Positions 1 through 7,769 of a stretch of 64,000 nucleotides of DNA are shown piece by piece. The stretch comes from Paraburkholderia dioscoreae (GTDB lineage Bacteria > Pseudomonadota > Gammaproteobacteria > Burkholderiales > Burkholderiaceae). Location: assembly GCF_902459535.1 (NCBI RefSeq), contig NZ_LR699553.1, positions 3,906,001-3,970,000 of the forward strand, written 5' to 3'. Below the pieces are notes generated by a model. It was not told the DNA's origin. It saw only the letters and a list, made by a program, of their open reading frames with translations, and did not search any database. The translations under genes and the position numbers were made by a program. Positions within the stretch are counted from its first letter, which is position 1, and the number at the start of each line of letters is the position of its first letter.

Positions 1-1
1 G

Positions 2-511
2 GGCAAGGGCGTCTATGTGGAAAGCGCGCAGGCATCGGCCGCGCAATCGTGGCGCTTCTCGGAGCAGTCGTCGCTGCCGGATACCTATCAGATGCGCTTC
101 GCGCTGGAAGGCTTTATCGCGCGCATGGCGGCGCTTGCGGTCAGCGATTCCGACCTCGCCTGGTTCGAAGAAAACATCACGGCCATGCAATCGGCGCTCG
201 CGTGCGACGAACTCGACGAAGCCGCGCGCCTCGACTACGACTTCCACATGCGGATCGTCAGCATTGCCGGCAACGCGGCGATCGAGTCGATTCTGAGCAG
301 CAGCGCGGAGATCATGAAGGAAAGCCAGCGCATGCCGTATTACCGGCGCGAACTGGTACTGTCCACGTACAACGAACACCGTGTGATTCTGGACGCGCTC
401 AAGGCGCGCGATTCCGCCGCAGCCGGCAGAGCCATCGAGACGCATATTTCGAACGCCGCGCAGCGCGCCGGCGTCTATTTCCCAACTCCGCCGGCCCAGC
501 CGCAGACGTAA
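2..511 (+). CDS. GntR family (FadR subfamily) transcriptional regulator, C-terminal part
   Basis: The gene enters from the left edge. The first visible residues (GKGVYVES) look like the end of a GntR winged helix, and the remaining 160 or so residues form a helical FCD ligand-binding domain. Asp/His positions typical of the metal site are visible in DYDFHMRI, NEHRVILDAL and AIETHISN. FCD regulators usually bind small organic acids or sugar acids and repress neighbouring catabolic genes. Its targets probably lie to the left of the window. E. coli DgoR, the galactonate regulator, is of this type, so a link to the galactose locus at 14-24 kb is possible but only inferred. Start is outside the window. 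Confidence 0.85.
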   Translation, partial: GKGVYVESAQASAAQSWRFSEQSSLPDTYQMRFALEGFIARMAALAVSDSDLAWFEENITAMQSALACDELDEAARLDYDFHMRIVSIAGNAAIESILSSSAEIMKESQRMPYYRRELVLSTYNEHRVILDALKARDSAAAGRAIETHISNAAQRAGVYFPTPPAQPQT

Positions 512-534
512 AAAAGCCGCTCCGTAGAGCGGCT
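510..534. terminator. Rho-independent terminator between the GntR gene and gap
   Basis: An 8-bp perfect stem (AGCCGCTC / GAGCGGCT) with a CGTA loop lies at 515-534. Six As at 510-515 give a U6 tract on the minus strand, so it best terminates the leftward gap transcript. The shorter T run on the plus strand may also end the GntR transcript, which stops at the edge of the hairpin. Confidence 0.8.
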
Positions 535-602
535 TTGCTTGCCCTGTGCCACCGCCGGCTCAAAGCCGGCTTTGGCGGGCATAGCGCACGAAGCGCCGTG
601 AT

Positions 603-1613
603 TTACTTCGCGTGGGCGAGCGCCACAGCCGTGTCCAGCATGCGGTTCGAGAAGCCCCATTCGTTGTCGTACCAGCTCGACACCTTCACCAGACGGCCCG
701 ACACCTTGGTGAGCGTGGCGTCGAACGTCGACGAAGCCGGGTTGTGGTTGAAGTCGATCGACACCAGCGGTGCCTGGTTGTAGCCGAGAATGCCCTTCAG
801 CGAGCCTTCCGACGCTTCCTTCATGATCGCGTTGACTTCTTCGACCGTCGTGTCGCGCGCGGCGATGAACGACAGATCGACGATCGACACGTTGATCGTC
901 GGGACGCGAATCGCGTAGCCGTCCAGCTTGCCGTTCAGTTCCGGCAGCACCAGGCCGACCGCCGATGCCGCGCCGGTCTTGGTCGGGATCTGGCTGTGCG
1001 TGGCCGAGCGCGCGCGGCGCAGGTCTTCGTGGTACACGTCCGTCAGAACCTGGTCGTTCGTGTACGCGTGGATCGTGGTCATCAGACCGTTCACGAGGCC
1101 GATCTTGTCGTTCAACGGCTTGACGAGCGGCGCGAGGCAGTTCGTCGTGCACGATGCGTTCGAGATCACCGTGTCCGAGGCCTTCAGCACGTTGTGGTTC
1201 ACGCCGTAGACGATCGTGGCGTCGACGTCTTTGCCGCCCGGCGCCGAGATGATCACCTTCTTTGCGCCGCCCTTGATGTGCGCGCTGGCCTTTTCCTTGG
1301 TCGTGAAAAAGCCCGTGCATTCCATCACGACGTCGACGTTCAGCTCGCCCCACGGCAGTTCAGCCGGGTTGCGGTTGGCCAGCACGCGGATCTTGTCGCC
1401 GTTGACAACCAGGTAGTCGCCGTCCACCGACACTTCGCCCGGGAACTTGCCGTGCGCCGTGTCGTATTGCGTCAGGTGAGCGTTGGTCTTGGCATCGCCG
1501 AGATCGTTGATGGCGACGATTTCGATATCGTGCTTCTTGCCGTTTTCATAGAAGGCGCGCAGCGTGTTGCGGCCAATACGGCCGTAGCCGTTGATTGCGA
1601 CGCGAATCGTCAT
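603..1613 (-). CDS. gap: Glyceraldehyde-3-phosphate dehydrogenase, type I
   Basis: 336 residues, the usual length. Oxidises glyceraldehyde 3-phosphate to 1,3-bisphosphoglycerate with NAD in the cytoplasm. Rossmann motif NGYGRIGR at residues 8-15; Asp37 after the second strand fits NAD preference; the active-site motif SNASCTTNC is at 151-159 with catalytic Cys155. An AGGAGA ribosome site precedes the ATG. It lies 95 bp downstream of tkt on the same strand, a common betaproteobacterial pairing of pentose-phosphate and glycolytic genes, with a strong hairpin in the gap. The transcript probably ends at the terminator at 510-534. Confidence 0.97.
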   Translation of the reverse strand: MTIRVAINGYGRIGRNTLRAFYENGKKHDIEIVAINDLGDAKTNAHLTQYDTAHGKFPGEVSVDGDYLVVNGDKIRVLANRNPAELPWGELNVDVVMECTGFFTTKEKASAHIKGGAKKVIISAPGGKDVDATIVYGVNHNVLKASDTVISNASCTTNCLAPLVKPLNDKIGLVNGLMTTIHAYTNDQVLTDVYHEDLRRARSATHSQIPTKTGAASAVGLVLPELNGKLDGYAIRVPTINVSIVDLSFIAARDTTVEEVNAIMKEASEGSLKGILGYNQAPLVSIDFNHNPASSTFDATLTKVSGRLVKVSSWYDNEWGFSNRMLDTAVALAHAK

Positions 1614-1663
1614 GGTCTATCTCCTGATGGCTGAAAAAATACTTCCAGGTTCGTCTGACTGAC

Positions 1664-1699
1664 AGCGTTGCCGCGCGTTCGCACGCGAACGGCAACGCT
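1664..1699. repeat. Intergenic stem-loop between tkt and gap
   Basis: A 10-bp perfect inverted repeat (AGCGTTGCCG / CGGCAACGCT) encloses a shorter inner TTCG/CGAA stem. No U tract follows on the minus strand, so it is more likely an mRNA-stabilising or processing hairpin in a tkt-gap transcript than a true terminator. Confidence 0.6.
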
Positions 1700-1708
1700 T
1701 GTCCAGGA

Positions 1709-3730
1709 TCAGCCGAGTGCGGCTTTTGCCGTCTCTACCACGTGTTCGACGGTGAAGCCGAAATGCTTGAACAGCACGCCAGCCGGGGCCGATTCGCCGA
1801 ACGTGTCGATGCCGACCACGCCGCCTTCCAGACCCACGTACTTGCGCCAGAAATCCGTCACACCCGCTTCGATCGCGACGCGGCGCACGCCTTGCGGCAG
1901 CACGCGTTCGCGGTATTCGGCGTCCTGCTTGTCGAACACGGTGGTTGACGGCATGGACACGACGCGCGCCGCGATGCCTTCGCGCGCCAGCGGCTCGACC
2001 GTGTTCAGCGCCAGTTCGACTTCCGAACCGGTGGCGATCAGGATGATCTTGCGCGCGACGATCTCGTCGTTCCAGTCGCGCAGCACGTAACCGCCCTTCT
2101 CGATGTTGGCGATCTGCGCGTCGGTGCGCTCCGAGAACGGCAGGTTCTGACGGCTGAAGATCAGGCACGACGGGCCGTGATGTTCGACCGCATGGGTCCA
2201 GGCCACCGCCGTCTCGACGGTATCAGCCGGACGCCACACTTGCAGGTGCGGAATCAGACGCAGGCTCGCAACATGTTCGATCGACTGGTGGGTCGGGCCG
2301 TCTTCGCCCAGACCGATCGAGTCGTGCGTGAACACGAAGATCGACGGCGCTTTCATCAGTGCGGCGACACGCAGTGCGTTGCGGCTGTAGTCCGAGAACG
2401 TCAGGAACGTGCCGCCGAACGCCTTGAAGCCACCATGCAGCGCGACGCCGTTGATCGCGGCGCTCATGCCGAATTCGCGCACGCCGTAGTTGACGTAGTT
2501 GCCGGCAGCCTTGCCTTCGGCGTTCACGCGCACCGGTTTGGCGGCCTTCCAGTTGGTCAGGTTCGAGCCAGTCAGGTCGGCGGAGCCGCCGAGCAGTTCC
2601 GGCAGCACGGCCGACAAAGCTTCGATAGCCTGTTGCGAGGCCTTGCGCGTCGCGACAGTTTCCGCGCGCTCGTTCGCGCCGGCAATGATCGCCTTGGCCT
2701 TTTCCTTCCAGTCGGCGGGCAATTGCTTCGCGTTGCGGCGCGTGAATTCAGCGGCTTCCTGCGGATATTTGGCGGCGTACGCCGCAAACGCCTTGTCCCA
2801 CTCGGATTCGTTGCGTGCGCCGGCTTCCTTCGCGTCCCACGCTGCATAGACTTCTTGCGGGATCACGAACGGCTCCCACTTCCAGCCGATCTTTTCGCGC
2901 GTGGCCGCGATTTCCTTGTCGCCAAGCGGCGCGCCGTGCGAATCATGGCTGCCGGCCTTGGTCGGGGCGCCTTCGCCGATCACCGTCTTGCAGCAGATCA
3001 GCGTGGGCCGGTCGGATTGCTTGGCCTGCTTGATGGCTGCGTCGACCGCGTCGACGTCGTGGCCGACCACGTTCGGGATCACGTTCCAGCCGTACGCTTC
3101 GAAGCGCTTGGGCGTGTCGTCGTGGAACCAGTGCACCACTTCGCCGTCGATCGAGATGCCGTTGTCGTCGTAGAACGCGATCAGCTTGTTCAGCTTCAGC
3201 ACGCCCGCCAACGAGCAGGCTTCGTGCGAGATGCCTTCCATCAGGCAGCCGTCGCCGACGAACACGTACGTGTGGTGGTCGACGATCGTTGCGTCGGGCT
3301 TGTTGAATTCGGTGGCGAGCAGCGACTCGGCGAGCGCCATGCCGACCGCATTCGCCAGACCCTGGCCGAGCGGGCCGGTGGTCGTCTCGACGCCAGGCGT
3401 GATGCCGTATTCCGGGTGGCCCGGCGTCTTCGAATGCATCTGGCGGAAGTTCTTCAGCTCTTCGATCGGCAGATCGTAGCCGGTCAGGTGCAGCAGCGAA
3501 TACAGCAGCATCGAGCCGTGGCCGTTCGACAGCACGAAACGGTCGCGATCGGCCCACTGCGGGTTCTTCGGGTTGTGGCGCAGATGACGCGACCACAAAG
3601 CCACGCCGATTTCGGCCATGCCCATCGGCATGCCGGGGTGGCCGGAATTCGCTTTTTGAACGGCGTCCATAGACAGCGCGCGGATCGCGTTGGCCATCAA
3701 GGAAGTGGGTGCGGGAGACGGGGTCGTCAT
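1709..3730 (-). CDS. tkt: Transketolase
   Basis: 673 residues from the ATG beginning MTTPSPAPTS; the frame is open further upstream but the extra residues do not match the family. A thiamine-diphosphate enzyme that moves two-carbon units between sugar phosphates in the pentose phosphate pathway. Visible: substrate loop KANSGHPGMPMG near the N-terminus, TPP motif VGDGCLMEG, pyrimidine-domain segment THDSIGLGEDGPTHQ, and a C-terminal transketolase domain. Same strand as gap 95 bp downstream, so the two are probably co-transcribed. Confidence 0.96.
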   Translation of the reverse strand: MTTPSPAPTSLMANAIRALSMDAVQKANSGHPGMPMGMAEIGVALWSRHLRHNPKNPQWADRDRFVLSNGHGSMLLYSLLHLTGYDLPIEELKNFRQMHSKTPGHPEYGITPGVETTTGPLGQGLANAVGMALAESLLATEFNKPDATIVDHHTYVFVGDGCLMEGISHEACSLAGVLKLNKLIAFYDDNGISIDGEVVHWFHDDTPKRFEAYGWNVIPNVVGHDVDAVDAAIKQAKQSDRPTLICCKTVIGEGAPTKAGSHDSHGAPLGDKEIAATREKIGWKWEPFVIPQEVYAAWDAKEAGARNESEWDKAFAAYAAKYPQEAAEFTRRNAKQLPADWKEKAKAIIAGANERAETVATRKASQQAIEALSAVLPELLGGSADLTGSNLTNWKAAKPVRVNAEGKAAGNYVNYGVREFGMSAAINGVALHGGFKAFGGTFLTFSDYSRNALRVAALMKAPSIFVFTHDSIGLGEDGPTHQSIEHVASLRLIPHLQVWRPADTVETAVAWTHAVEHHGPSCLIFSRQNLPFSERTDAQIANIEKGGYVLRDWNDEIVARKIILIATGSEVELALNTVEPLAREGIAARVVSMPSTTVFDKQDAEYRERVLPQGVRRVAIEAGVTDFWRKYVGLEGGVVGIDTFGESAPAGVLFKHFGFTVEHVVETAKAALG

Positions 3731-4009
3731 GTCGAGTCCGGAGACAGAGTCAGAAAGCGGTGTGCGCTTGAGGCCCGGATGCTCGAATGCCAGCTCACTC
3801 GGGCGCACGGTGCGGCGCCAGGAGACGCGAAACGGGCAGAGCAAACGGACAAGGCTGAAAGCGTGACATTCTAACAGATCGTTGCCGGCCTCCCGACCCG
3901 AAAGCCGCCTGGTCATGCGGCTCGATGCATGCGCCGGGGCCGCGCCGTGCTTCGCCCTTTACAATTGCACAACCTTAACCCACCGCGCTCCGCACGGAGC
4001 CCGCCAACC

Positions 4010-4882
4010 GTGAGCGCTCCGCTGCTGTTCCGACCGAGTCCCGATGCCGTCTACGGATTTCCGCACGCGAAGCGCGTGGCGCAAGTCGTATCGCCTTACC
4101 AGCGGATAGAAGTCTGGGACACGCCGCAGCTCGGCCGGCTCTTCACGCTCGACGGCCGCCCCATGACGTCCACCGGCGACGAGTTCATCTATCACGAATG
4201 CATGGTGCATCCGGCCGCGCTGGCGCATCCGTTGCCGAAAGCGGCGCTCGTGCTGGGCGGCGGCGACGGTGGCGCCGCGCGGCAACTGTTGCGGCACGCG
4301 GGCATCGAACGGATCGTGGTGGCGGAACTCGACGCCGAAGTGATGCGCCTGACGCGCGAGCATCTGCCCGAAGTGCACGGCGGCGCCTTCGACGATCCGC
4401 GCGTCGAGCTCGTGATCGGCGACGCCGCGCATTACGTCGCGAACGCCGCGCCAGCGCAGTTCGATCTCGTCGTGTTCGACCTGACGCCGCCCGATTCGCC
4501 CGCCGCCGGTCTTTACACGCAAGACTTCTATCAGCAGCTCAAGCGGGTCATGAGCCCGATCGCCGTGGTCTCCGTGCATCTCGGCTCGCCGTATTTTCAT
4601 GCCGGGCGCATCGCGCGCCTGCTCGACGACTTGCGCGCGGCGTTCGCCGTCGTCCGCACCATGAATACGTTTATTCCGCTGTACGGCTCGCTCTGGATGA
4701 TGGCGACGGCGAGCGACACGCTCGACCCTGCCGCCCTCTCTGCCGATACGCTCACAGAGCGCCTCGATGCACGCCGAATCGACGCCCTGATGCATTACGA
4801 CGCGGCCATGCACGCGGGACTGTTCTCGGCATCCCGCGCGGTGCGCGATAAACTAAGTCAATTCTTAAAGCCAGCAAGCTAA
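4010..4882 (+). CDS. speE: Spermidine synthase-like aminopropyltransferase
   Basis: About 290 residues from a GTG at 4010, chosen because GGAG lies 10 bases upstream and the family begins soon after; an upstream in-frame start at 3929 would add 27 residues of unlikely sequence. Transfers the aminopropyl group of decarboxylated SAM to a diamine. The nucleotide-binding motif LGGGDGGAARQLL, the acidic VAELDAEV strand and the catalytic-region DLTPPDSPAAGLYTQDFY are visible. Divergent from tkt. It could be a broader polyamine synthase rather than strict spermidine synthase. Confidence 0.85.
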   Translation: MSAPLLFRPSPDAVYGFPHAKRVAQVVSPYQRIEVWDTPQLGRLFTLDGRPMTSTGDEFIYHECMVHPAALAHPLPKAALVLGGGDGGAARQLLRHAGIERIVVAELDAEVMRLTREHLPEVHGGAFDDPRVELVIGDAAHYVANAAPAQFDLVVFDLTPPDSPAAGLYTQDFYQQLKRVMSPIAVVSVHLGSPYFHAGRIARLLDDLRAAFAVVRTMNTFIPLYGSLWMMATASDTLDPAALSADTLTERLDARRIDALMHYDAAMHAGLFSASRAVRDKLSQFLKPAS

Positions 4883-4996
4883 CGCGTGGGCAAAATGCAC
4901 GGTTCCGTCGGACTGCACTATCGGCACACCGATACGCGACCATCCGCCCGGGCTCGCAGCCTGTGCCCCGCCAACCCCTTAGATCCGGAGAATCCC

Positions 4997-5410
4997 ATGA
5001 CCGCCTTCCGCCCAGCCGGTGTGCCCTGGTTGACCCCCTATCTGACGGTGCGCGACGCACGTGCCGCGTCCGCGTTCTTTACTGCGGCGTTCGGCTTCGA
5101 AGTTCGCGACAGTGTTCAGGACGACGGTGTAGTGATGCATGTCGAGATGACCTATCAAGACCAGTTGATCGTGATGTTCGCACCGGAAGGCGCGTTCGGC
5201 TCGGCGGCGAAAACACCCAAAAGCGCGGGCGCAATCGCACCGCAATCGTTCTATGTCTATGTCGACGATGTCGACGCGATTTACGCGCGGGCGCTGGCCG
5301 CCGGCGCAAAATCGCTGAGCGAGCCACAGGATCAGTTCTGGGGCGACCGCTTCGCCCAGGTCGAAGATCTGGACGGCTACCGCTGGGCGCTCGCTCGCCA
5401 CCTTTCGTGA
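4997..5410 (+). CDS. VOC (glyoxalase/bleomycin resistance) family protein
   Basis: 137 residues. Start at 4997 chosen for CCGGAG six bases upstream and the family-typical opening (WLTPYLTVRDARAASAFFTAAFGF). Two beta-alpha-beta-beta-beta modules are recognisable, with MHVEMTY and the C-terminal WGDRFAQVEDLDGYRWALA typical of the PhnB/YdcJ-like branch. Such proteins bind metals and small substrates; the reaction cannot be told from sequence. It stops four bases before rsmE, so the two are likely co-transcribed. Confidence 0.85.
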   Translation: MTAFRPAGVPWLTPYLTVRDARAASAFFTAAFGFEVRDSVQDDGVVMHVEMTYQDQLIVMFAPEGAFGSAAKTPKSAGAIAPQSFYVYVDDVDAIYARALAAGAKSLSEPQDQFWGDRFAQVEDLDGYRWALARHLS

Positions 5411-5414
5411 ACCA

Positions 5415-6170
5415 ATGAGTATTTTCCTGATGCCACGTTTCTTCGTCGGTACGCCTCTCCAGTCCGACGACATCATGCAGCTTCCCGATGACGTCGTTCG
5501 GCATGTGCTCGTGCTGCGGTTGCAGCCCGGCGATTCGATCGTTCTTTTCAACGGCGAAGGCGGCGAATACAGCGCCGAACTCGTCGAGGTCGAACGTCGG
5601 TCGGCCAAGGTAAGAATTCGTGAATTCCGCAACATCGAAGTGGAAGCGCCGTATCGTCTCACGCTGGCGCAGGGTATCGCCGGCGGCGACAAGATGGACT
5701 GGCTGATCGAAAAAGCCGTCGAACTCGGCGCATCTGCCTTCGTGCCGCTCACCACCACGCGCAGCGTCGTGCGTCTCTCCGGCGAGCGCGCGCAGCGGCG
5801 GCATGCGCACTGGCAAGGCATCGTGCGGGCGTCGTGCGAGCAGTGCGGGCGCAACCGGCTGCCGGAAGTCATGCCGGTGCGCGAAATCGCCACCTGGCTG
5901 GGCGCCATGCCTCGCACGCCTGAAGAGGGCGACTTGCGCATTCTGCTGTCGCCGCGCGCGAGCATCAGCTTTTCCGCGTTGCCCGCCGAGCCGCCGCAAG
6001 GGCGCGTGACGGTGCTGGTCGGACCGGAAGGCGGCTTCTCCGCCGCTGAAGAAGCGGCCGCAACCGATCATGGTTTCACTGCCGTCGGTCTTGGTCCGCG
6101 CGTCATGCGCACCGAGACCGCCGGCATCGCAGTGCTCTCGGCGCTGGCCGCGGGCTGGGGCGGCTGGTAA
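5415..6170 (+). CDS. rsmE: 16S rRNA (uracil(1498)-N(3))-methyltransferase
   Basis: 251 residues, family-typical. Methylates U1498 of 16S rRNA in the assembled 30S subunit using SAM. N-terminal PUA-like RNA-binding part (MPRFFVGTPL onward) followed by a SPOUT domain whose trefoil knot is visible as LVGPEGGFSAAEE and LGPRVMRTETAGIAVLSAL. A start at the second Met (5430, MPRFFVG) is equally possible. Four bases after the VOC gene and ended by the hairpin at 6254-6279. Confidence 0.95.
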   Translation: MSIFLMPRFFVGTPLQSDDIMQLPDDVVRHVLVLRLQPGDSIVLFNGEGGEYSAELVEVERRSAKVRIREFRNIEVEAPYRLTLAQGIAGGDKMDWLIEKAVELGASAFVPLTTTRSVVRLSGERAQRRHAHWQGIVRASCEQCGRNRLPEVMPVREIATWLGAMPRTPEEGDLRILLSPRASISFSALPAEPPQGRVTVLVGPEGGFSAAEEAAATDHGFTAVGLGPRVMRTETAGIAVLSALAAGWGGW

Positions 6171-6253
6171 GCCGCCTGGCCGCCGCACGTGCCACCTTGC
6201 TTGATCTGATCGAAAGCGGCAACTCATGCCGGCATTGGCGCAGCGGCAAAAGC

Positions 6254-6279
6254 AAAGGCCCGCCGACTGGCGGGCCTTT
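6254..6279. terminator. Bidirectional terminator between rsmE and the barstar gene
   Basis: An 11-bp perfect stem (AAAGGCCCGCC / GGCGGGCCTTT) with a four-base GACT loop. It lies between the converging rsmE and barstar genes and can serve both. Confidence 0.8.
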
Positions 6280-6329
6280 CTCATTTAGCCTGAACTGGCA
6301 ACACCCAGGCTAAAACTCCAACTCAAACA

Positions 6330-6893
6330 TCAGGCGAACGAGTAAAACACACGGAACGCCACTTTGCGCTCGGCCCAGAACTCGGCGGCCTCGCGGAACA
6401 CGTCCAGCAGCGTCTCGCGCCCTTCCTTGTCGAACTTCTGGGCGACTGGCAACTGCTCGAGCACGATCACGAAGCCCGGCTGCGCACCCGCCTTATGAAC
6501 CAGATCGGTCAAACAGTCGTAGAGCGCGTCGTAATTCTTGCCGAAATGTTTCGGAAACAGGAACGACGTCGCGATGGTTTCAAGCACTTCCTGTTTGGAC
6601 TGCGCATTGGCGCAATACGCATACAGAAAATGCTGGCCGAGCTGGTGGGCCTCTTCGGCCAGATCCTGCACGCGGAACGCGCGGATCGACTGTACGATGT
6701 TCGGTCGTACGGTCTTGAAAAGACTCATGGGCTCCTCGTTCGATGAAACCACAGTGCCTGCTGCTTCGCTCTGGTTCTCGCGGCCCTGATCGCCGGCTCG
6801 CATCTGCATGACGCGCTGGAACAGATTGCCGTCGCCGGCCGCGAAAAGATCCGTCGCGACTCCGGAGTCGTGCGCGTAGACGTTGTCGCTCAT
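6330..6893 (-). CDS. Barstar family ribonuclease inhibitor
   Basis: The C-terminal 95 residues match barstar: a helix with PKHFGKNYDALYDCLTDL (the barstar motif that plugs the RNase active site) and the C-terminal strands GFVIVLEQLPVAQ and AFRVFYSFA. Barstar-type proteins bind secreted guanyl RNases of the T1/barnase class in the cytoplasm and protect the producer. The gene starts just after the RNase gene stops, on the same strand. The start is uncertain: ATGs at 6902, 6893 and 6728 are all in frame; 6728 has the best ribosome site (GAGGAG, short spacing) and would remove a poorly structured N-terminus of 55 residues. Confidence 0.85.
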   Translation of the reverse strand: MSDNVYAHDSGVATDLFAAGDGNLFQRVMQMRAGDQGRENQSEAAGTVVSSNEEPMSLFKTVRPNIVQSIRAFRVQDLAEEAHQLGQHFLYAYCANAQSKQEVLETIATSFLFPKHFGKNYDALYDCLTDLVHKAGAQPGFVIVLEQLPVAQKFDKEGRETLLDVFREAAEFWAERKVAFRVFYSFA

Positions 6894-6909
6894 GCCGTTC
6901 ATCCCGATG

Positions 6910-7326
6910 TCATTCAACAATACGATTAAAACTGGTGTAGTGGTCGTCCGAGTAGTAACAATTGTCGGTTCGCTTCAGCGGACCTCCGCAGACGATGCGA
7001 CGCGCCCCGCGATTACGTGAGCGAGGCGTGGGAACGGTGTATTCGTGGTAATAGCCGCGCCGATGGGCCGGCAGCAACCGTTCGCGATTGCCGAATACGA
7101 TGCCGTCCTTCTCATACGGGTAAGGCCCGCCTGCGGCAATCAAGTTCAATGTATTGACCGCTTCGCCTGGCAACTGCGCCAACGCGATTGTGCCCTGCAA
7201 CTGTGCGTTCGAATCGGCGAGTGTCGTGGAGTCGCGCGCAAACGCGCCAGGCACGGGGCCGGATAAAGCGCACAGCGTAACAGCACCGATCAGCACGCCT
7301 TTCATGCGTTGCCACTTGCGTGCCAT
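6910..7326 (-). CDS. Secreted guanyl-specific ribonuclease (RNase T1/Sa family)
   Basis: 138 residues with an N-terminal signal peptide (hydrophobic core VLIGAVTLCAL, likely cleavage near residue 30). The mature part closely follows Streptomyces RNase Sa: LPGEAVNTLNLIAAGGPYPY, GIVFGNRE, GYYHEYTVPTP and DDHYTSFNRI. Residues matching the catalytic set are Glu95, Arg106, Arg110 and His129; Cys113 and Cys123 may pair. It would cleave single-stranded RNA 3' of G outside the cytoplasm, as a nutrient-scavenging enzyme or a toxin toward other cells. The adjacent barstar gene supplies immunity. Confidence 0.9.
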   Translation of the reverse strand: MARKWQRMKGVLIGAVTLCALSGPVPGAFARDSTTLADSNAQLQGTIALAQLPGEAVNTLNLIAAGGPYPYEKDGIVFGNRERLLPAHRRGYYHEYTVPTPRSRNRGARRIVCGGPLKRTDNCYYSDDHYTSFNRIVE

Positions 7327-7509
7327 GTATCAGGGTTCCCCGCTGTTAGATCACGAGTTTGACGACCATGAAAGTCGTAAGGGTATCGCTAATGGTCCTC
7401 GGAATCAACGTTCGCCAGGCGGGCCAAAACTTCCAATCGGGCGGGAGAGAGCCACCGGTGGGACTTTGACGACTTTTGACAGAAAAATCAGCTTATTCAG
7501 GCTAAAATT

Positions 7510-7724
7510 AGCCCAACAACGCGAATCGAGGTGAAGGTAGTCAGGTGAGGAGCGGAAGGTGGCTGCTTCGCCTGCGTCTGCAGGCATCTGGATGCGCTGT
7601 TGCAAGGGTTTCAAACCCTTGAGCGCTCTTTGGCGATGAAATTTTGTCTGACTTGCCGTTTTTTCGGGTGAGGGATCCCCTGTTCACCCTGAGGCGTGCC
7701 CATTGCGGGCGCGCCTTTTTTTTT
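7510..7724 (+). ncRNA. Candidate structured small RNA between the RNase gene and maeB
   Basis: About 440 bases (7327-7769) have no convincing protein gene on either strand, yet hold nested inverted repeats. AGTCAG at 7539-7544 pairs with CTGACT at 7648-7653. Inside, TCGCC (7568) can pair with GGCGA (7632). GCGCT at 7594-7598 with CAAGGGT at 7603 pairs with ACCCTTG/AGCGC at 7615-7626. GGGTGA/TCACCC (7666/7684) follows, then a terminator with nine Ts. A TTGACA (7476-7481) and TAAAAT (7503-7508) lie upstream, but 21 bases apart, so the promoter is doubtful. The rod-like fold could suit a 6S-like RNA; this is not established. Confidence 0.45.
7693..7724 (+). terminator. Strong Rho-independent terminator
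   Basis: GGCGTGCCC (7693-7701) pairs with GGGCGCGCC (7707-7715), nine pairs with one wobble, followed by nine Ts at 7716-7724. No plus-strand protein gene lies in the preceding 380 bases, so it most likely ends a noncoding transcript. Confidence 0.85.
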
Positions 7725-7769
7725 GCATGGCGCGGTCATTCCCGCGCCATGCTTCGTGCGGATCGCGGA

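Noticed and set aside
3731..3916. 62-residue N-terminal extension of transketolase
   Set aside because: Not conserved in the family; the ATG at 3730 gives the normal length.
7405..7614. 69-codon minus-strand frame in the RNase-maeB gap
   Set aside because: It overlaps the paired RNA segments and resembles no known protein.
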